Positions 25,317 through 34,125 of a DNA stretch of 64,000 bases are shown one piece after another. Under the pieces are notes generated by a model, which was not told the origin of the DNA, made no database searches, and was given only the letters and a program-made list of their open reading frames with translations. Positions within the stretch are counted from its first letter, which is position 1; every line of letters begins with the position of its first letter. The DNA comes from Flavobacteriales bacterium (lineage in GTDB: Bacteria; Bacteroidota; Bacteroidia; Flavobacteriales_F; PHOS-HE28), in assembly GCA_026129465.1 (NCBI GenBank), contig JAHCIA010000001.1, forward strand, positions 877,964 to 941,963, written 5' to 3'. A program made the position numbers and the translations under genes.

Positions 25317-26893
25317 GTCGACCAGCATCACGCGTTCCACGCAGCAGGAAGCAATGGGGCATCTCCCTGCTGGCCATGCTGATGGCCGCGCCGCTGCTGG
25401 TGGTGGTCACCTCTCCCCTGCACGCTCCCGCACCGGAATGGGCACATGTGGCGCGCGAACTGCTTCCTGCGCACCTGCGGGAAACGCTCCTGCTGCTTGG
25501 CGGAACGCTCGCCCTGGCCCTTCTGGTGGCGGTACCCACCGCCTGGCTGCTGGCCCGTTTCGACCTGCCCATGCGTGGGATCTTCCGGTGGGCCCTGGTG
25601 ATGCCGCTCGCGCTTCCCACCTACATCAGTGCCTACACCTACGCCGCGATGCTGGGTCCCACCGGTTCCATCAGCGTGTGGACCGCGGCACATTGGGGCT
25701 TCAGGCCGGACATCATGGGACTGCCCGGCCTGTGTCTGGTGCTGGCCCTCGCGCTGTTCCCCTATGTCATGCTGCCGGTGCGCGCGGCCTTCTCCGTGGG
25801 CATGACCCCCCAACTGGATGCCGCGCGGCTGCTCGGTGCGCGGCCCCTGCGGCGTTTCGGCAAAGTGGCGCTCCCACTGGCCCGGCCCGCCATCGCGGGT
25901 GGTGCGTTGCTGCTGGCCATGGAAACACTCAATGACTATGGCGCCGTGAAATACTACGGCATCCGCACGCTCACTACGGGCATCTTCCGCAGCTGGGGCG
26001 GCCTCTACGATCCCGGTAGCGCGCTGCGGCTCGGGCTGGCGCTGATGGGCCTGGTGGCCCTGCTGATCTGGATCGAACGCCGCACGCGCCGGATGGCCCG
26101 GCAGGATACCGCGCAGGTGCGGGCGCGACGCGAAAAGCTGCGGGGCTGGCAAGCCTGGATGGCGACCGCGTGGTGCCTGCTTGTCTGGTGTGCCGCCGCT
26201 GGCCTGCCCTTGGGGAAACTGTTGTACGATGTGCTCCAGAGCACGGGTGATGCGATGCCGGATGGCGTGCTTTCCGCCATGGGCAACACGCTGTTGGTGG
26301 CCTCCCTGGCGGCGTTGGTCACCTTGGTGGTGGCCGTGCTCTTCGCCTATCGGGAACGCCACGGCGACGCGGGCGACCCGGCCATCCGGTTGGCGCGACT
26401 CGGCTACGCCATACCCGGTGCCGTCATCGCCGTGGGTGTCATGGCCCTGGCCGGTGCCATCGACCGGCAAGGCGTGCTGTTCTTCACCCTCATCGGCAGC
26501 CTGGGCCTGCTCACGTACGCCTTCGCCGTGCGCTTCGTGGCCGTGGGCACCCAGCCACTGCTGGACGGTCTTCGCCAGCAGGGCGCTGAACTGGACGAAG
26601 CGGCGCGCCTGATGGGCGCGTCCAGGCCACGCACCTTCCTCCGGGTGAACCTTCCCCTGCTTCGTCCGGCCATGGCAGCGGCCGCCACGCTGGTGGCCAT
26701 CGATGTGATCAAGGAACTCCCGCTGACGCTCATCCTGCGGCCATTCAATTTCCACACGCTCAGCACGCTCACCTACGAGATGGCCAGCATCGAGCAGCTT
26801 CGCGAAGCCTCATGGCCGGCCCTGCTCATCGTACTTTGCGGGCTGCTGCCAGTGCTGCTGTTGGAGCGGTCCCTGGCCCGAAGCCTGCGATGA
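25307..26893 (+). CDS. fbpB: Ferric iron ABC transporter, fused permease
   Basis: A 528-residue inner-membrane permease with two fused transport units, as in FbpB/FutB. Each half has about six membrane helices and a cytoplasmic EAA loop contacting the ATPase: QLDAARLLGARPLRRFGKVA in the first half, ELDEAARLMGASRPRTFLRV in the second. The ATG at 25307 overlaps the fbpA stop, and the TGA overlaps the fbpC ATG, so the three genes are translationally linked. The substrate is inferred from fbpA. Confidence 0.93.
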   Translation: MALSRPASRVPRSRKQWGISLLAMLMAAPLLVVVTSPLHAPAPEWAHVARELLPAHLRETLLLLGGTLALALLVAVPTAWLLARFDLPMRGIFRWALVMPLALPTYISAYTYAAMLGPTGSISVWTAAHWGFRPDIMGLPGLCLVLALALFPYVMLPVRAAFSVGMTPQLDAARLLGARPLRRFGKVALPLARPAIAGGALLLAMETLNDYGAVKYYGIRTLTTGIFRSWGGLYDPGSALRLGLALMGLVALLIWIERRTRRMARQDTAQVRARREKLRGWQAWMATAWCLLVWCAAAGLPLGKLLYDVLQSTGDAMPDGVLSAMGNTLLVASLAALVTLVVAVLFAYRERHGDAGDPAIRLARLGYAIPGAVIAVGVMALAGAIDRQGVLFFTLIGSLGLLTYAFAVRFVAVGTQPLLDGLRQQGAELDEAARLMGASRPRTFLRVNLPLLRPAMAAAATLVAIDVIKELPLTLILRPFNFHTLSTLTYEMASIEQLREASWPALLIVLCGLLPVLLLERSLARSLR

Positions 26894-27591
26894 ACGAGCC
26901 TCTGTTGCGGATACGTGGACTTTGCTTCGCCCACGGCGGCCACGCCGTGCTCAAGGACCTCGACCTCGATCTGGAGGAAGGCGGCATCCTGCTGGTGGTG
27001 GGACCGAGTGGCAGTGGCAAGAGCACCCTGCTGCGCACCATCGCCGGCCTGGCGCGACCCGGAGCCGGCAGCATCCACTTGGGCGGCCGCTGCCTGAGCA
27101 ACGAACGGACCTTCATCCTGCCCGAAGCGCGATCGGTGGGCATGGTGTTCCAGGGTCTCGCGCTCTTCCCCCATCTCACCGTGGCCGGCAACGTGGGCTT
27201 CGGCTTGCACGACCTGGATCGCGATGAACGCGGACGGCGCGTGCAGGAGGAATTGCGCAGTGTGGGTCTTGAAGGATTCGAGCGGCGCTACCCCCATGAG
27301 CTCAGCGGTGGGCAGCAGCAGCGCGTGGCCATCGCGCGCTCCCTGGTGATGCGTCCCGGCCTGCTGCTGATGGACGAACCCTTCAGCGACCTGGACAGCG
27401 AGACCCGTGTGCTGGTCAGACACGAGGTCCGGCGCATCCTGCTCGCCCACGGCGTCACCGCCATCATCGTGAGCCACGACCCCGAGGATGCGGTCCACCT
27501 GGGTGCGCGTGTGGCACGTATGGAGAACGGTCGCTTGCGCATGCTGGCCGTGACCGATGACGCCACACGCGGCCAGACCGCCACGCCATGA
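26890..27591 (+). CDS. fbpC: Ferric iron ABC transporter, ATPase
   Basis: A 233-residue ATPase. Walker A is GPSGSGKST (residues 38-46), the Q-loop is in GMVFQGLALFPHLT, the signature is LSGGQQQRVAIARS, Walker B is LLLMDEP, and the switch is VSHDPEDAV. The usual FbpC is about 340 residues and carries a C-terminal regulatory (TOBE) domain; that part is absent, so metal-responsive inhibition through it is not expected. It overlaps genes on both sides by ATGA. Confidence 0.92.
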   Translation: MNEPLLRIRGLCFAHGGHAVLKDLDLDLEEGGILLVVGPSGSGKSTLLRTIAGLARPGAGSIHLGGRCLSNERTFILPEARSVGMVFQGLALFPHLTVAGNVGFGLHDLDRDERGRRVQEELRSVGLEGFERRYPHELSGGQQQRVAIARSLVMRPGLLLMDEPFSDLDSETRVLVRHEVRRILLAHGVTAIIVSHDPEDAVHLGARVARMENGRLRMLAVTDDATRGQTATP

Positions 27592-27911
27592 GCGAAGAAC
27601 GGCTGGAGCAACTGCACGCGATGCTCGCCGAGGAACCGGGCGACGCCTTCCTGCGCTACGCCATCGCCCTGGAGCACAGGCGCCGCGGTGAGATGGAACA
27701 AGCCATCGCGGGCTTGGAGTCCCTGCTGGCGGACGACCCCGCGCACATCGCCAGCTACTACCAACTGGCGCTGTTGCTGGCCGATGCGGACCGCATCACC
27801 GAAGCGATCGCCGCGTGCGAGGCCGGCGCTCTTCGCTGCATCATCGCAGGAGAAAGAAAGGCCCGCGCCGAACTGCTCGCACTCAAAGCCTCGCTGGAGG
27901 ACGCCTTATGA
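27588..27911 (+). CDS. Small tetratricopeptide repeat protein
   Basis: A 107-residue, helix-rich protein with about two TPR units (DAFLRYAIALEHRRRGEMEQ, ASYYQLALLLADADRITEAI). It has no export signal. Homologues occur in many Bacteroidota, with unknown role. It is joined by 4-bp overlaps to fbpC before it and the ElyC-like gene after it, so it is co-translated with the iron transporter. Confidence 0.8.
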   Translation: MSEERLEQLHAMLAEEPGDAFLRYAIALEHRRRGEMEQAIAGLESLLADDPAHIASYYQLALLLADADRITEAIAACEAGALRCIIAGERKARAELLALKASLEDAL

Positions 27912-28831
27912 CGCGCCGGTGGCGAAGACCGCTCCTCGCCTTCACCAGCCTCACGGCCCTGCTCATCCTTTTCGCGCATCCCTGGTTCGCGATCACACGG
28001 CCCGTGGGTGGCGGCGTGCTGGTGGCCGAAGGTTGGATGCATCGCGACGGCCTGCTGCAAGCCAGGCGGATCTTCCTCGCCGGCGGCTACGATCGCTTGT
28101 ATCTCACCGGCACACTGCGCCCCTTCACCTACCAGTTGCACGGCGGTGAAAGCTTCACCATAAGCACCAGCCGGGACCTGCGTGAGGAGATCCGCTTCAA
28201 GACCACCGGACTGCCCGGCGCCCAATGGGCGATCCTGGGTGATGGTGACACACTGCATGCCGGCGCGGTGACGACACGGCTCGTGCGGCATCGCGTCACC
28301 TTGCCACGCGCCGTGCGCGAGATCCGCTTCGTGGAGACCAGTGGTGGCGGACCACCCGGAACGGCCGTGGTCTTCGTAGGGTCGATGACCGGCGATGGCG
28401 ATGACATGCACGCACTGGTGGACACCATGGTACTGCACCACGCCGATGGCGGCACAGAACCGGGGTGGCCCACACATGCCGAACATGCACGTGCGATCCT
28501 CCTGCGCGCGGGCATGCCCGACAGTCTGCTGCGTGCCGTACCCGTCCGTGCCGACCGTGCGCGTACACGGGCCTCGGCCAGGGCTTTCGCGTCACTCGCC
28601 AGGGTGGAGGGGATCGCACGTGTGGATGTGGCCACGCTTTCGGTCCATGCCCGCAGAACCCACCACGCCTTCGTCAAGGCCCTGGGACCGGCAAGCGAAA
28701 CGGGCATCATCGCACTGGAGGACCACCGCTGCCCTCGCTGGACCTGGTGGACGCGGCCATACGGCTGGCTCCAGGTGATGAAGGAAGTGGTGGCCGCGCC
28801 CTTCATGCTCATCCCCGATGAAGAAGGCTGA
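27908..28831 (+). CDS. ElyC/SanA/YdcF (DUF218) family protein with an inserted beta domain
   Basis: A 307-residue protein with one N-terminal membrane helix (LLAFTSLTALLILFAHPWFA). The DUF218 fold is split. The first part is VLVAEGWMHRDGLLQARRIF and GGYDRLYLTGT; the second part begins near residue 190 (HAEHARAILLRAGMPDSLLR, RTRASARAFASL, HARRTHHAFVKALG). Between them, residues about 78-165 are beta-rich and resemble a small carbohydrate-binding module. Family members act in envelope or glycan metabolism, with no firm reaction known. It is the last gene of the fbp operon, starting inside the TPR stop codon. Confidence 0.75.
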   Translation: MTRRWRRPLLAFTSLTALLILFAHPWFAITRPVGGGVLVAEGWMHRDGLLQARRIFLAGGYDRLYLTGTLRPFTYQLHGGESFTISTSRDLREEIRFKTTGLPGAQWAILGDGDTLHAGAVTTRLVRHRVTLPRAVREIRFVETSGGGPPGTAVVFVGSMTGDGDDMHALVDTMVLHHADGGTEPGWPTHAEHARAILLRAGMPDSLLRAVPVRADRARTRASARAFASLARVEGIARVDVATLSVHARRTHHAFVKALGPASETGIIALEDHRCPRWTWWTRPYGWLQVMKEVVAAPFMLIPDEEG

Positions 28832-28854
28832 AGGACCGTGTCTATCTTGTCCGC

Positions 28855-29388
28855 ATGGAACGGCAGGGCAAACCGGCGATCGAAGAAGTACCCCGTTTCT
28901 ACCAGGGCTATATGCGCCTGGCTGAAGGCGATGACGTGCTGGACGCTTTGCGCCGTGCGTCCGATCGCGCCTGGCGCACCGTGGAGCGGATGCCACCGGG
29001 CCACGATGGCTTCCGATACGCTCCTGGGAAGTGGAGCATCAAGCAGATCTTCCAGCATCTGATCGACAGCGAGCGCATCTTCGCCTACCGCGCGTTGCGC
29101 TTCGCCCGGAACGATGCCACCGAATTGCCTGGCTTCGAGGAGGACGCCTATGCCCTGCATGCCGATGTGGACCACCGCGGTTTCCACGAACTGATGGAGG
29201 AGCACGACCGGGTGCGCGCCGCCACCATCGCCCTCTTCGGCAGTTTCACGCCCGCGATGCTCGCGCGCGGCGGCCGGGCCAACGGGCAGGATATCGGCAC
29301 GCACGCCCTGGGCTGGATCATCGCCGGGCATGCCATGCACCACATGAAGATCATCCACGAACGCTACCTGCACCATGGCGAAGCGTAG
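28855..29388 (+). CDS. DinB family protein
   Basis: A 177-residue four-helix-bundle protein of the DinB/YfiT type. Possible metal-binding histidines occur in SIKQIFQHLIDSERI and in GHAMHHMKIIHERYL. Members include thiol-dependent transferases and hydrolases, but the substrate here is unknown. It is followed, with a 14-base overlap, by the DUF962 gene. A TATCTTGT sequence upstream resembles the -7 box weakly. Confidence 0.85.
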   Translation: MERQGKPAIEEVPRFYQGYMRLAEGDDVLDALRRASDRAWRTVERMPPGHDGFRYAPGKWSIKQIFQHLIDSERIFAYRALRFARNDATELPGFEEDAYALHADVDHRGFHELMEEHDRVRAATIALFGSFTPAMLARGGRANGQDIGTHALGWIIAGHAMHHMKIIHERYLHHGEA

Positions 29389-29836
29389 CATGCAAGAATG
29401 GTTCGACGCCTATGGCGTGAGCCACCAGAACCCGACCAACAAATTGGTGCACTGGGTCTGTGTGCCCACCATCTACTTCTGCGTGACAGGCCTGTTGTGG
29501 AGCATTCCCGTGCCAGGTGCCTCGGATGGCATCGTGGCCAAGGTGGTCGTGGCATTGGTGGGCATCTTCTACGCCCGGCTGTCCCTCTCCATCATGCTCG
29601 GCATGATGGCCTTCAGCATCGGCTGCCTCTTCCTCGCCGCCTGGATCGACCGCACCGCGCCGTGGCCGCTCTGGGCCGTGTGCCTCACGCTGTTCGTGCT
29701 GGCGTGGATCGGTCAATTCATCGGCCACAAGATCGAAGGGAAGAAACCCAGCTTCTTCGAGGACCTGCAGTTCCTGATGATCGGCCCGGCCTGGCTGATG
29801 GGCTTCATCTACCGGCGGCTGGGCATCGGCTACTGA
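29375..29836 (+). CDS. DUF962 (Mpo1-like) membrane protein
   Basis: A 153-residue protein with four membrane helices. The start MQEWFDAYGVSHQNPTNKLV, with its conserved His and Asn, matches the DUF962 family, as do GQFIGHKIEGKKPSFFEDLQ and LIGPAWL-like MIGPAWLMGFIYRRLGI. The yeast member Mpo1 is a dioxygenase of 2-hydroxy fatty acids; whether that holds here is unknown. It overlaps the DinB gene at its start and converges on the next gene with a 7-base overlap. Confidence 0.85.
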   Translation: MAKRSMQEWFDAYGVSHQNPTNKLVHWVCVPTIYFCVTGLLWSIPVPGASDGIVAKVVVALVGIFYARLSLSIMLGMMAFSIGCLFLAAWIDRTAPWPLWAVCLTLFVLAWIGQFIGHKIEGKKPSFFEDLQFLMIGPAWLMGFIYRRLGIGY

Positions 29837-30897
29837 GCCAGCGCGTGGAAATACTTCGGGCGGTGGCCTTGCAGGCGCTCCGGATGGAGGATGCGGCACA
29901 GGTCCAGCAGCACGGTATCCGGTTCCAGCAGCGCCTGGCCGAAGAGATCGCTCATCATGCTGTTGGCATGGAACCCGCTGCGCCGGGATGCGATGGCCTT
30001 CGCGATGCGCGTATCCCCACCTGCGACGATGGAAGCGTCCACCACCCCCGCATGGGCCACCACCTGCCCGAACCGATCCACCTTCAGCGCATGGTGCAGC
30101 ACCACCTCCCGGTCCAGCGCTATGTTCTCCGACCCTGTTTCGGCCAGGACATACGCGCCGCCCGCATGGTGGATCAGCGTGGCCATGTAGCTGTCCCCGC
30201 TCGGCGCATGCCATCGGTCCTGCCAGGAACTGCCGAAGAACACCGTGGGTCGCTGGAGGTCATCCCGCACGATCAGGTCGGTATAGCGGCCGGCGATGGT
30301 GCGGAACAGGCTGTCGGCCCTGGCCTCCACACCCAGCAACACACCGAAGAAGCGCAACCACTCGGCGCGGCCCAGCGGATGCTCCTCCAGGTACTCGGTG
30401 ATCTGGACCACCGGGACGCCCGCGGTCTCCAGACCGGGATCCTTTCGGCCAAAGGGATGGTCCAACAAGGCCTGCGGTCCCAACCGGAGGAGCAGCTCAC
30501 GATCGATCCCGGCCGCCGTGCCGATCTCCTCCACTGGTGGATCGCGATGCCGCCATCGATCGGCATGGTGCATCCGCCCCAGATGCGCCGCCCCTGCCAC
30601 GGCGTCGCTCGCACCCAAGGCCGCGATGTAGGCCAGATGCGTGGTGCTGGCCACGGCGATGCGCTTCAAGGGGAAGGCGAGTCCTTGTGGCGATTTACCA
30701 TAAACGCCGATCGTATCGTGGGCGCCGCCCGGCCCGAGCACCACCAGCAGCTTTTCCACTCCTCGCTCCCCGATGCGAAAGCGGGTGGCGTAGGCATTGT
30801 CCCGGTAGGTGATCGGCCCGCTGGCGGAGTCGCTCACCTCCGGGGTGGTGCAACCGCACGCCAGCAGCAAGGCCAGGATCGGAAAGCGGGCTTTCAT
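29830..30897 (-). CDS. BtuF-like ABC substrate-binding lipoprotein
   Basis: A 355-residue TroA/BtuF-fold lipoprotein with lipobox LLLACGC. Typical segments: KRIAVASTTHLAYIAALGAS, HRDPPVEEIGTAAGIDRELL, PVVQITEYLEEHPLGRAEWL, and a C-terminal TVLLDLCRILHPE. Ligands of such proteins are cobalamin, haem or siderophores; the sequence does not decide. No permease or ATPase is adjacent, so it must pair with a transporter elsewhere. Its ATG overlaps the stop of the upstream S41-like gene (ATGA), so the two are co-translated. Confidence 0.85.
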   Translation of the reverse strand: MKARFPILALLLACGCTTPEVSDSASGPITYRDNAYATRFRIGERGVEKLLVVLGPGGAHDTIGVYGKSPQGLAFPLKRIAVASTTHLAYIAALGASDAVAGAAHLGRMHHADRWRHRDPPVEEIGTAAGIDRELLLRLGPQALLDHPFGRKDPGLETAGVPVVQITEYLEEHPLGRAEWLRFFGVLLGVEARADSLFRTIAGRYTDLIVRDDLQRPTVFFGSSWQDRWHAPSGDSYMATLIHHAGGAYVLAETGSENIALDREVVLHHALKVDRFGQVVAHAGVVDASIVAGGDTRIAKAIASRRSGFHANSMMSDLFGQALLEPDTVLLDLCRILHPERLQGHRPKYFHALAQ

Positions 30898-32345
30898 CGC
30901 AATTCGCCCACGAGCTGCAGGACGGCTTCGCGGACGGTGTCGCGCCCCTTCACCAGCCCCACGGGCAGCGGCGTCAATTCATAGTGGGGCGATTCGCCGC
31001 GATCGGCCGGCCCCGTGGCGTTGCCTTCCGGCACATAGCGTATCAGCGGAATGCTGAAGCGCAGGCCCGCATGGGGCGTGGTCACGGTCAATTCCCTGCC
31101 ACCGGTGAAGCTGTGCGCGTTGGTGCCCGTTTCCTCGCCGATGATACGCCCCCGCCGTTCCCGCTTGACCATCATCACGAAGGTGGCACCCGCATCCCGT
31201 GTCATCCCATCGGCCACCACATACACCGCTCCTTCGAAGGCCTGGTTGGCGGGCGGTATGGGCAGCAGGCGCACGTCATCGGACCGCAGATGCGCGAACC
31301 CGGAGGGTGCTTCCACGAACTGGTCGCGCACGGTGGCATAGAACTCCGGCTGCGGCGTGGCCAGGTCGTAGCGCGCCGGAGGAGACAGGCTGCGCACGGT
31401 CATGTCGCGTACCACACGGAAGGGCTTCTGCGCGATGGCGGCGAATACCAATTCGGCCATCGCCAGCTCCCGGCCTCCCGCACCCCGCACATCCACGATC
31501 AGCGTCCGCGTCCTGGATCGCCGCAACTCCTTCATCAGGCCGGCGAGATATTTCTCCGGTCTTTGGCCCGACCTGGTGAGACTGTCCCTATCGAAGGTTC
31601 GGATGGTGAGCCAGAAGGCCGCCGATCCCTGGACCGGCACACCGCTCCATGGCGCCAACTTCTTGCCGGTGGGCTTGCGCACCCGGGACATTTCCTCCGC
31701 CGTGATGCCCATGATCATGCGTTCCTCAACGGTTCCATCCGGTGCGGCATAGCGGACCAGATGTTCATGGCCACTGGATACATGCCGCGCCAGGAGCAGC
31801 GGGAACTCCTGCTCGATGAGGCGGTGCTTGAAGGTGATGTTGGCCCCTTCGGCCACGACCGCGCCGCACAGTCGCTCAATGATCTCCGTGGCCGGAAGCC
31901 CATTGATGGAGATGATGCGAGCGCCCAATGGCAGGCTGCGGAAGCCCTTCAATTCCTCCTCCACGTACAGACCGTCCTCCAGAAGACGCACCCGCAGCGG
32001 GATCAACGGGGTGCCATTGTCCCATCCACCACTGGCCGCGGAAACGGTCGGCTTCAGCCGGGGATCGCCCACGGCATGGAACACGGGCATGATGGCCTTC
32101 AGGAAACCGACCGGGGTCATGGGCACATCCACCGAACGCCGGACGGAATCGACCACAGCATCGATGCGCTCCTTCGGCGTGAATCGATAGGGATCGGGAT
32201 GCGCTTCATGGATGAAGGAGCGCAGGACCTCCAGGTCGTCATGCAGGCGTTCCGGGTAGATGGCCGGGTTGCCCCCGGCTTTCTGGGCGTGTACCACCAA
32301 CATGGGCATGCCCATCAACACCAGACCGGATACCGCGCGCCACAT
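30894..32345 (-). CDS. S41 peptidase-like secreted protein, nucleophile apparently lost
   Basis: A 483-residue protein with signal peptide MWRAVSGLVLMGMPMLVVHA. A helical N-domain is followed by a PDZ-like part (YVEEELKGFRSLPLGARIIS) and the S41 fold (RTLIVDVRGAGGRE, VYVVADGM, GRIIGEETG). In active relatives the strand before the nucleophile leads to a G-x-S-F-S-x-x-S/A-E type motif; here the stretch reads GMTRDAGATF, placing Asp where Ser should be. It is therefore probably a non-catalytic relative. The start at 32345 is supported by the signal peptide and by a TACCTTTG -7 box at 32363-32370, which lies inside the alternative N-terminus from 32378. It is co-translated with the BtuF-like gene. 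Confidence 0.75.
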   Translation of the reverse strand: MWRAVSGLVLMGMPMLVVHAQKAGGNPAIYPERLHDDLEVLRSFIHEAHPDPYRFTPKERIDAVVDSVRRSVDVPMTPVGFLKAIMPVFHAVGDPRLKPTVSAASGGWDNGTPLIPLRVRLLEDGLYVEEELKGFRSLPLGARIISINGLPATEIIERLCGAVVAEGANITFKHRLIEQEFPLLLARHVSSGHEHLVRYAAPDGTVEERMIMGITAEEMSRVRKPTGKKLAPWSGVPVQGSAAFWLTIRTFDRDSLTRSGQRPEKYLAGLMKELRRSRTRTLIVDVRGAGGRELAMAELVFAAIAQKPFRVVRDMTVRSLSPPARYDLATPQPEFYATVRDQFVEAPSGFAHLRSDDVRLLPIPPANQAFEGAVYVVADGMTRDAGATFVMMVKRERRGRIIGEETGTNAHSFTGGRELTVTTPHAGLRFSIPLIRYVPEGNATGPADRGESPHYELTPLPVGLVKGRDTVREAVLQLVGELR

Positions 32346-32362
32346 GCCTGTTCGGAGGGTGT

Positions 32363-32370
32363 CAAAGGTA
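32363..32370 (-). promoter_or_regulatory. -7 box TACCTTTG of the S41-like gene
   Basis: Exact TAnnTTTG match on the minus strand, 17 bases before the ATG at 32345. It lies downstream of the alternative ATG at 32378, so it decides the start. Confidence 0.5.
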
Positions 32371-32405
32371 GGCCCCATGGATGCCCCGGAAGGCCCGGAA
32401 TGACA

Positions 32406-32440
32406 CGGCCCCCGCCACGGATGGTCCGCTGCGGGGGCCG
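32406..32440 (-). terminator. Hairpin after pckA
   Basis: Perfect 10-bp stem CGGCCCCCGC / GCGGGGGCCG with a 15-base loop, 18 bases past the pckA stop. No U run follows, as often in GC-rich Bacteroidota. Confidence 0.6.
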
Positions 32441-32457
32441 GTCGCTGCGATCCGCGA

Positions 32458-34071
32458 TCAGGCTTGGGCCGCCACCTTGGGCGCGGCCTCCAGGATCTCA
32501 GGGCCAGCGCCATCGGCGTATCGCTTGAAATTGTCCACAAAGGCCTTGGCGAGGCGCTCGGCCTGTTCCATGTACGCGCTCTCGCTCTTCCATGACTTGC
32601 GCGCATGCAGGATCTTGTCCGGCACGTTCGGGCAGGTGAGCGGGAATTTGAGCCCGAAGATGCGGTGCTCATCGTAGGCCACGTTGTCCAACTCGCCACG
32701 CAGCGCGGCGGTGATCATGGCGCGGGTGTATTTGAGCTTGATACGTTCGCCGATGCCGTAGGCACCACCGCTCCACCCGGTGTTCACCAACCAGATGCGC
32801 ACATCGTGCTTCTTCATCAACCCGCCCAGCATGTCGGCGTACTTCGTGGGATGCAGTGGAAGGAAGGGCGCACCGAAGCAGGCGCTGAAAACGGTCTTGG
32901 GCTCGGTGATGCCCGCTTCCGTGCCGGCCACCTTCGCGGTGTAGCCGCTGATGAACCAGTACATGGCCTGGCCCGGCGTGAGGCGGCTGATCGGTGGCAG
33001 CACGCCATAGGCGTCGCAGGTGAGGAAGAAGATGTTCTTCGGATGCCCTCCCATGCTGGGATGAGCGATGTTGTCGATGTGGTGGATCGGGTAGCTCACA
33101 CGCGTGTTCTCCGTGCGGGAGGCATCGGTGAAATCCACCTCCGTGCTTTCCCCCTTGAAGCCGATGTTCTCCAGGATGGCGCCGAACTTGATCGCGTCCC
33201 AGATCTGGGGCTCCTTTTCACGGCTCAGGTCGATGCACTTGGCATAGCAACCGCCTTCGAAGTTGAAGATGCCCTTGTCACTCCAACCGTGCTCGTCGTC
33301 CCCGATGAGGCGGCGATCGGGATCGGCGCTGAGGGTGGTCTTGCCCGTGCCACTGAGGCCGAAGAACACCGCCGTGTCGCCATCCTGGCCGATGTTGGCG
33401 CTACAGTGCATGCTGAGCACGCCACGTTCCTGGGGCAGTACGTAGTTGAGCACCGTGAAGATGCCCTTCTTGATCTCGCCGGTGTAGCCCGTGCCCCCGA
33501 TGATGATCATCTTCCTCGTGAAGCTGATGATGGCGAAGTTGTGCTGGCGCGTGCCGTCCTTCTCAGGGTCGGCGTGGAAGCCGGGCGCACAGACCACATG
33601 CCACTCGGGCTCGAAGTCGTCCAATTCATCGCGCGTGGGGCGCAGGAACATGTTGCCTGCGAACATGGCGCTCCAGGGGTACTCGGCCACCACACGCAGG
33701 TCCATCCGGTAGTCCGGGTCGGCGCAAGCCTGGGCATCCTTGATGTACACCTCACGGCCGGTGAGGTAGGCGCACATCTTTTCATACAGCGCATCGAACT
33801 TGGCCGGGTCGAAAGGGGTGTTCACGTCGCCCCACCACACGGTGTCGCGGGTCTTGTCGTCCTGCACGCAAAACTTGTCCTTCGGGCTCCGGCCGGTGAA
33901 TTCACCGGTCTCTATGGCGAGCGCGCCAGTGGAGGTGAGTACGCCCTGGCCGTGCAGGATCGCGTGCTCGACGAGTTCTGCGGGTTCCAGGTTCCAATAG
34001 GCGTCGCCCACGCGGCCCAGGCCGAGTTTTGAGAGGTCGGCGCGTTTCGGTTTCAGACCGAATTCGTTCAT
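32458..34071 (-). CDS. pckA: Phosphoenolpyruvate carboxykinase (ATP)
   Basis: Converts oxaloacetate and ATP to phosphoenolpyruvate, CO2 and ADP, the entry step of gluconeogenesis; 537 residues. Motifs: TGEFTGRSPKDKF near residue 52, MIIIGGTGYTGEIKKGIFTV, MHCSANIG, P-loop FGLSGTGKTTLSADP, GDDEHGWSDKGIFNFEGGCY (kinase-2 region), and WLVNTGWSGGAYGIGERI. Complete and of normal size. It is monocistronic, with its own -7 box (TAATTTTG, 34104-34097) and a terminator hairpin. Confidence 0.97.
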   Translation of the reverse strand: MNEFGLKPKRADLSKLGLGRVGDAYWNLEPAELVEHAILHGQGVLTSTGALAIETGEFTGRSPKDKFCVQDDKTRDTVWWGDVNTPFDPAKFDALYEKMCAYLTGREVYIKDAQACADPDYRMDLRVVAEYPWSAMFAGNMFLRPTRDELDDFEPEWHVVCAPGFHADPEKDGTRQHNFAIISFTRKMIIIGGTGYTGEIKKGIFTVLNYVLPQERGVLSMHCSANIGQDGDTAVFFGLSGTGKTTLSADPDRRLIGDDEHGWSDKGIFNFEGGCYAKCIDLSREKEPQIWDAIKFGAILENIGFKGESTEVDFTDASRTENTRVSYPIHHIDNIAHPSMGGHPKNIFFLTCDAYGVLPPISRLTPGQAMYWFISGYTAKVAGTEAGITEPKTVFSACFGAPFLPLHPTKYADMLGGLMKKHDVRIWLVNTGWSGGAYGIGERIKLKYTRAMITAALRGELDNVAYDEHRIFGLKFPLTCPNVPDKILHARKSWKSESAYMEQAERLAKAFVDNFKRYADGAGPEILEAAPKVAAQA

Positions 34072-34096
34072 GTCCTTGGGTTTGGTATGAGGGGGG

Positions 34097-34104
34097 CAAA
34101 ATTA
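34097..34104 (-). promoter_or_regulatory. -7 box TAATTTTG of pckA
   Basis: Exact TAnnTTTG match on the minus strand, 25 bases before the pckA ATG. A weak TTA-type element lies about 20 bases further upstream. Confidence 0.5.
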
Positions 34105-34125
34105 GCCCCGGCTGTTAACGCAGGG

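Noticed and set aside
25307-26893. A frameshift or fusion error in the iron permease because of its double length
   Set aside because: FbpB/FutB permeases are normally two fused halves, and both EAA loops are intact.
29830-30897. A cobalamin riboswitch before the BtuF-like gene
   Set aside because: The gene starts inside the preceding coding sequence, leaving no leader, and no conserved B12-box-like sequence was seen.
32458-34071. A plus-strand gene opposite pckA
   Set aside because: The minus strand carries every pckA motif; the opposing frame has no homology and is a codon-bias shadow.
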